This document shows, one piece after another, positions 51,601 to 57,600 of a stretch of DNA of 64,000 nucleotides; the first letter of the stretch is position 1, and every line of letters starts with the position of its first letter. The DNA comes from Cryptomeria japonica (lineage: Eukaryota; Streptophyta; Pinopsida; Cupressales; Cupressaceae): NCBI RefSeq assembly GCF_030272615.1, contig NC_081415.1:420166257-420230256 (forward strand). Reading direction: 5' to 3'. The translations under genes were made by a program, and so were the position numbers. The notes beneath the pieces are model-generated. The model saw nothing but the letters and a program-made list of their open reading frames with translations, did not search any database and was not told where the DNA came from.

Positions 51601-54600
51601 GGTTATTGGTTGAGCATTATTCACACATTTTCTGGACGCCTTGTGCTGTCCACTCCCTCAACCTTATGTTGAAAAAAATTGGCACCAAAATTGAATGGAT
51701 TGAACAGGTGTATGTTGATGCCGAAGAGATCCAAATGTTCGTCACCAACCACCATATGTCACCAGGCATATTTGGACAATTCTTGAGATTGGAGCTGCTG
51801 AAGGTAAGTTAACTATTAAATAAATAAAAAATGTTTTACTTTAGTAAAAACACTTATTTTATTTTTATTTTTATTTTTATACATTTAATTTTCTTTATTT
51901 TGATTTGAAATAGGTTGCTGAGACCCATTTTTCTTCCAACACACTTGTGTTGAGACGGCTTAGGAAGGTTCATGAGGCATGATCTAACATGTTAATCAGC
52001 CCTAATTGGACCATATGGAGGCAATCTAGCACTACAAGGGCAGCAAAGGTTAAGAAAATGATCCTAGATGACATTTGGTGAGATTGTGTTGAGTATCTCC
52101 TCAGTCTCACTGAGCCTATATTGAGCATGATCCGTTATACTGACATAAATAGGCCTTGTTTGGGTGAGGTATATGATGTCATCAACTCAATGATTGAGAA
52201 GATGAAAGTCATAATAAATGCAGAAGAGCAAGATCCTAAAGAATTATTCTTTAAAGTTTCAAACAGCTACACCAAATCATGGTAGAGAGGTGGAACAAAA
52301 TGACAACTCCGTTGCATCTTCCTGCCTTTGCATTGAGTCCCAAATATTATAGTTCTCAGCTCCTTACTGTTGGCACAAGAGTTGCCCCATATAGAGATCT
52401 TTAAGTTGCTCAAGTGTACAAGACAGCAATTCGCGGACCCTTTAGTGATTGTGACATGCGGAATGCAATGAGGGCTGAGTTCATGAGTCTTGATTCTCTT
52501 TGAGACAAGTATATGGTTGATGCTCATAGTTGGTGGTACTTCCATGGAGAATTATACCCACACCTACAACCTCTTGCCATCAAAATTTTGTCGCATAATA
52601 GTTTTATAAAAAAAAGCTTTCATCTTTTAAGTTTTGTTTATATTTTAAATTTATTTGTAACTCTTAACTCTCTAATTTTGTCTTGATAGGTTGCTAATTC
52701 GTCTTCATCTGAGAGGAATTTAAGCATATACTCCATCCACAAAATAAAGTGCAATAGACTACACTCAAAAAGGACGGAGGACTTGGTGTATGTGCATTCA
52801 AAATTGCGGCTCCTTACAAAGAAAAAGCCTACAAAGAAGGGGAGAGTCGAGACAAAGAAGTGGGATATCGAGCCAGAGCATATTGTGTTGGATGCTTCCA
52901 TTTCCCACTTTGATGCACTTGGAGTTGATGATGACCATGAGCCACCTAGTGAGCATAATAGTGCTACTGCCAATACTAATGCCAGTGCCAGCGGCAATAT
53001 TTGTGGTTCTTCTAATTTACCACAGCATATGGAGGAGGATATTTTTGATGATGCATATGATATTTGATCAATGATGGCCGATTGTTGACACTTGACATTA
53101 TTATTTTTGAACTAAAACTTTAATATATATCATGACAATTGAGTTTTGACTATCAATATGGTGGTATATTTTGCTATGTTATTTAACTAGTTTTATAGTA
53201 ATGTATTTTGAAATTAATTGCTGGTGAAACTATGTATACATTTTTTATTTTAATACATTTTTGTATGGACAAACCCAAACCAAAAAAAATTTTGCCCAAA
53301 CCTGTGAACCAAACCCGAACCCAAGCCCAAACCAAAACCAGCAACAATAAGCTTTATTTCTTTCTCAGCTTTCTAATTCTGTGTCTCAATTACTCTGATC
53401 TCTGTTTATTCTTATCAATTTCAACTCATTGAGATTTAGTGTTTAATCCAGTTGGGATTTCATCCTTAGAATTCTTTACGTAGGATGTGTTTATTACTTT
53501 ACACCTGTAAACCTGCAAAAGAGGTTGAGAGCCCAAGTTAAATCCAAAAAATATTTGTCCGACATTTGTACCCGAAGATTGTCTCTATTTCTGCAGCATC
53601 TATGAGAAGGTTCACAACTGCAGCATCTATGACAAGGTTCACAATGAGGTGTCAAATGAAACCCAAACCTCTCCATATGCTAAACAAGATCGAGGTCACA
53701 GACAATGGATTCAAACACAAAGACATGAAGTCAAGAAATTTCAGAACAAGATGCATGTGAATATATTGCTAAAAGACTTATCACTAGAGTCTGTTTCCCA
53801 AAAACAGTTATATGCCCAGACCTGATGCCAGAATATATATACAATATGGCGAAAATATCCATAATAACAACCATCTACGGCCAAGAAATTACAAATCTCA
53901 GTCCTGAAAATTTTCAGGTGATGTTTTCCATTCCAAAAGCTGTATTCAAGTTAAGTGTCAAAGAATCCATGTGCACATTCAACACCATGATTGCAAATAA
54001 GTGATGGTATACAAACAATGCTCTCTAGCTCTACATCCTGATGATGGATCACGGAGTGTGATCCGAAACGTTGATGCAAAAATTTACACACAATCTACTC
54101 CGGAAGCAGTTGATTACTCTATCTCATGGATTGTGCAAACCTGATGTCTGTTAAAGACTCAATTCTCCTCACTGAAGTAATTTTTTTCAAGAACCAAGCT
54201 TTCCAAGTGCACTTAGTTCAAGAGGAAATACATGCATGCCATTTTTCTATTGACCAAACACATTGGTGAACCTAATGCAGTTCTTTTCCCATCCCTCGTT
54301 GTTCCTCACGAAGCAAGTGTTAAGGGAACATAGGTGGTTCAAATGGGCACAGATAATCAGCAGCAAAATTCATCAATAATTGGTAATCGTCACTTCTAAT
54401 AAGTCATGAAATATTGTGAAAGCACTCTTGCACTCTATACAAAAAGACAACTACTGAAATTAGGAAGTTGATAAAGCACAAAATGCTACTGTGTACCAAT
54501 GGTACCCAAGGTGCAAAATGCTTTTGTGTACAAATGTTACCCAGGGATCTATCATGAAAACTTGGATAAATGTTTTAGAATGATCAATAACGAGTTCGAC

Positions 54601-57600
54601 TTTAAGTCATTTCAAAGCTAGATTTCCCATCTCTTAAGAAGATATGAAGGCAATCAGATGGTAGACTCAATGGTACATCAATAATGAGTCATTCACATAC
54701 ATTTGGGCCTTTGAATTCAGGGGAAAACCTATATATTTCGTACATATACACATGACTTCCTTTTCTTGATGCAATTTCTTATGCAAAAATTGGATGCACA
54801 AGTTTTACAACAAACAACACAAGTCTCCCATCAGGTATTCAATCAAGGTTGGATACTTCACTTGTAGAGAGAAGATTATTGCAGCTGATTTAAGTATGGA
54901 TCTCCTCTATTTCAAATTTTCTGTGATAAAAATGAGAAATCACTTCAATACCAGAGGAAAGATGAAAAAAGCTCTATCCCAATTCCTAGGAGGAAGCTTC
55001 AAACATGAACATGATAATTAAGATTTATGTAAAAACTGTGAGATGAAGAACATATATGAAATTGATGGCATTAATGGATAAAATTAAACTACCCTATTGT
55101 GTTAATACTTGTGCAGTCACTAAGTAGCATCACTATGACTACCCTACTAGCCAAGGAAAGAGTGTCTCTACAGGAAACATTAGAGTACCTGATTCTGATT
55201 ATCTAATAAACCCAGATCTTGTAAACATGGAGCTGATTGAAAGAGATCCAAGGTCACTTTGCCCTAAATCAGAAGATACTCCATACCATTATGGATTTGG
55301 AAGGATTCCTATTGCTGAGGCCAACCAATGGAAATGGAGGAGGCTATACTACTAAAATATTAGAACAAGAAGGCAATCAAGGAGGTTCTTCACAATCTAA
55401 TTGCATTTCTAAAGAGGTTGCTAACCAAGGGTGGCAAGGAAGAAGTGATGACAACAATGATGAGGATCCAAATAGAAAAAGGAACGATCATAGTCCATTG
55501 CCTCCTAGTCCTCCAAGTGCCTCCAAAAAAGTTAAAAGAGAAGAGAAAGATCGAAATTGTTACCATGGAAGATCAACCTCATCATATCATTAATACAGTT
55601 ACTCCCAATCCAAGCCAAGGATCACGAATTTTATTTTTACTCCTAAGCTTCACGGGTGAACCATGCAATCCATGGATCAGGTCTTCTTGTGAGCAGCTTT
55701 GAAAAGGCAAAAGAGGTTCCCTAAATACACTCCAGACCTGACTGATGCAATGCGTATCAGTTGGGAACCCTGAAGGCATCGCTGATAACCTCGATCAAAT
55801 TTGATGCCCCATGGTTCAAATGGTGATCAAGCTTCTAGAATCTCAAGGAAACAAAAGGAGAACATTTCAAACTCCACTACCGCACTTTCCCTCAAATTGA
55901 TCAACATGATATTCAAAACATGTTGAGTTTGGCAGTGCACATTTCCAAAGATTATTGGAAGTTGCTCACCTGAAAGCTAAAAAGGGGGCTCTAGCTGAAT
56001 ATAGAGATTGAGTAAGCATCCAAGCACCCATCACCATTACTCAAGTAAGTGTATGGGAAACATATAGGGCAGCGATCAAGAGACAATTTTATGATAGTTC
56101 CAAGCATACTCAAAAACACTCTCATCCTTATGGTATACAACACAATAGAAGATACAAGAAAAATGGTATATACGCATCAAGATTTTATCACAACCTTGGG
56201 ATCCCAGTGCCATATGCAAGATGCCTTGAGAAGGATAATAAATTCTCCTAACCATGCCTTTGATAAAGCCCAATTAGGAGTCAAGCTCCACATTATTCTA
56301 GATGGTTTTTTACCCTTGAGAATCACTATGAAATTATTGAGAGGCCAATTTAACTCCTTGAGCTCACCATTAGAGAAGATCATTACATCTTGAATGATGT
56401 TGCTTTGACTTTGCAGTTTGAAGTGCTACCATTCTTGAGTATAGCTCTGATAATGTTTTTACCCCAGATTCATGTGAATAATCCCTTTTGCTGCAGATGG
56501 ACAGTCACATTAAGTTTACATCTCTTGCTCCTCACTCCATTCTAGACATTGTTTGTAGAGGACACAAATGATCTCAGATCTAACATGGTCACTTTGTAAG
56601 CCCAAGTCAAAGACTTGAGAATCTAGAAGATACATGTTGATCAACTCATTCTTCAACATAAATTTTACTCCAAGGAATTCAAACTGCTCAACTTGGCCAC
56701 CATGGGAAAGGTCATCAACAAGTGGGGAATTTTCATGTCCAAATTATCACCATGAGGAAAAAACGAAGCTATAATAGAGCTTGATGAGGGGTAAGATGTT
56801 AGTTTTGTTATGTTTTTGCAGTTAGGGTGGATAAACCCCACCTCAACTATTGATGTTTCCAAAGGGAGTTAAGTTAACATATGTCACTTTAGGGTTGCTT
56901 TGTTAGTTATAATAATATAAAGTGGTTGTAAAGGCAGTTATGAGTTAATTATCCCTAATAACTGCCTCTTTAAGTTATAAAAACTAAATGACTACTCGTT
57001 TGTAATAATCTTTGGATCACCAACATGTAAGGCTGTCTATGAAGCTTATATTTTGTAAAGAATAAAACATATTAGAAAGAAATGGCAACTTGAAGGTTCT
57101 TTGGACTTGAAGGATTTGTTTCTTTCACCTTGCTCTTTCAAATTCTCTACATCATTCCTAACAAAATTGGTGAATGTTTGCTGGTTGGTTTAAAGATCAT
57201 ATTCATCCATGATTCTCTACCCTATTGTGGGTGAAATGTCATTGCATGCAGACTCAACAACCTGAAAGGAATTCATTATTCCTTTGAAAGTGTTGAATGC
57301 TTTTTGCACTGATTTTGGTTTGTGGCTGATAAAATGTTCAAATCTTTCTCTCGTGTCATTATGTATAAAATCTGTAAATGTCACCGAGGTACATTTCTCA
57401 CAAGTTGTTAGATGCTGCCTCCACTGCAAATTGAGAAAAGACATAGGTGCTGCATACTAACTCTAACTGATTTTCCTTGACAAATCACATAGATAACATC
57501 TTTGAATTACTAGCTTAATTCAAATCAAGCGGACTGATAATGCTCAAAGTCAAGGAATGTGTTGAGCCCATTTTGGACAATCTAGAAATATTTAACAGCA

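Noticed and set aside
55237-55593. Real small gene (118 codons)
   Set aside because: Polar low-complexity frame in intronic repeat DNA, with no domain and no splice or promoter support.
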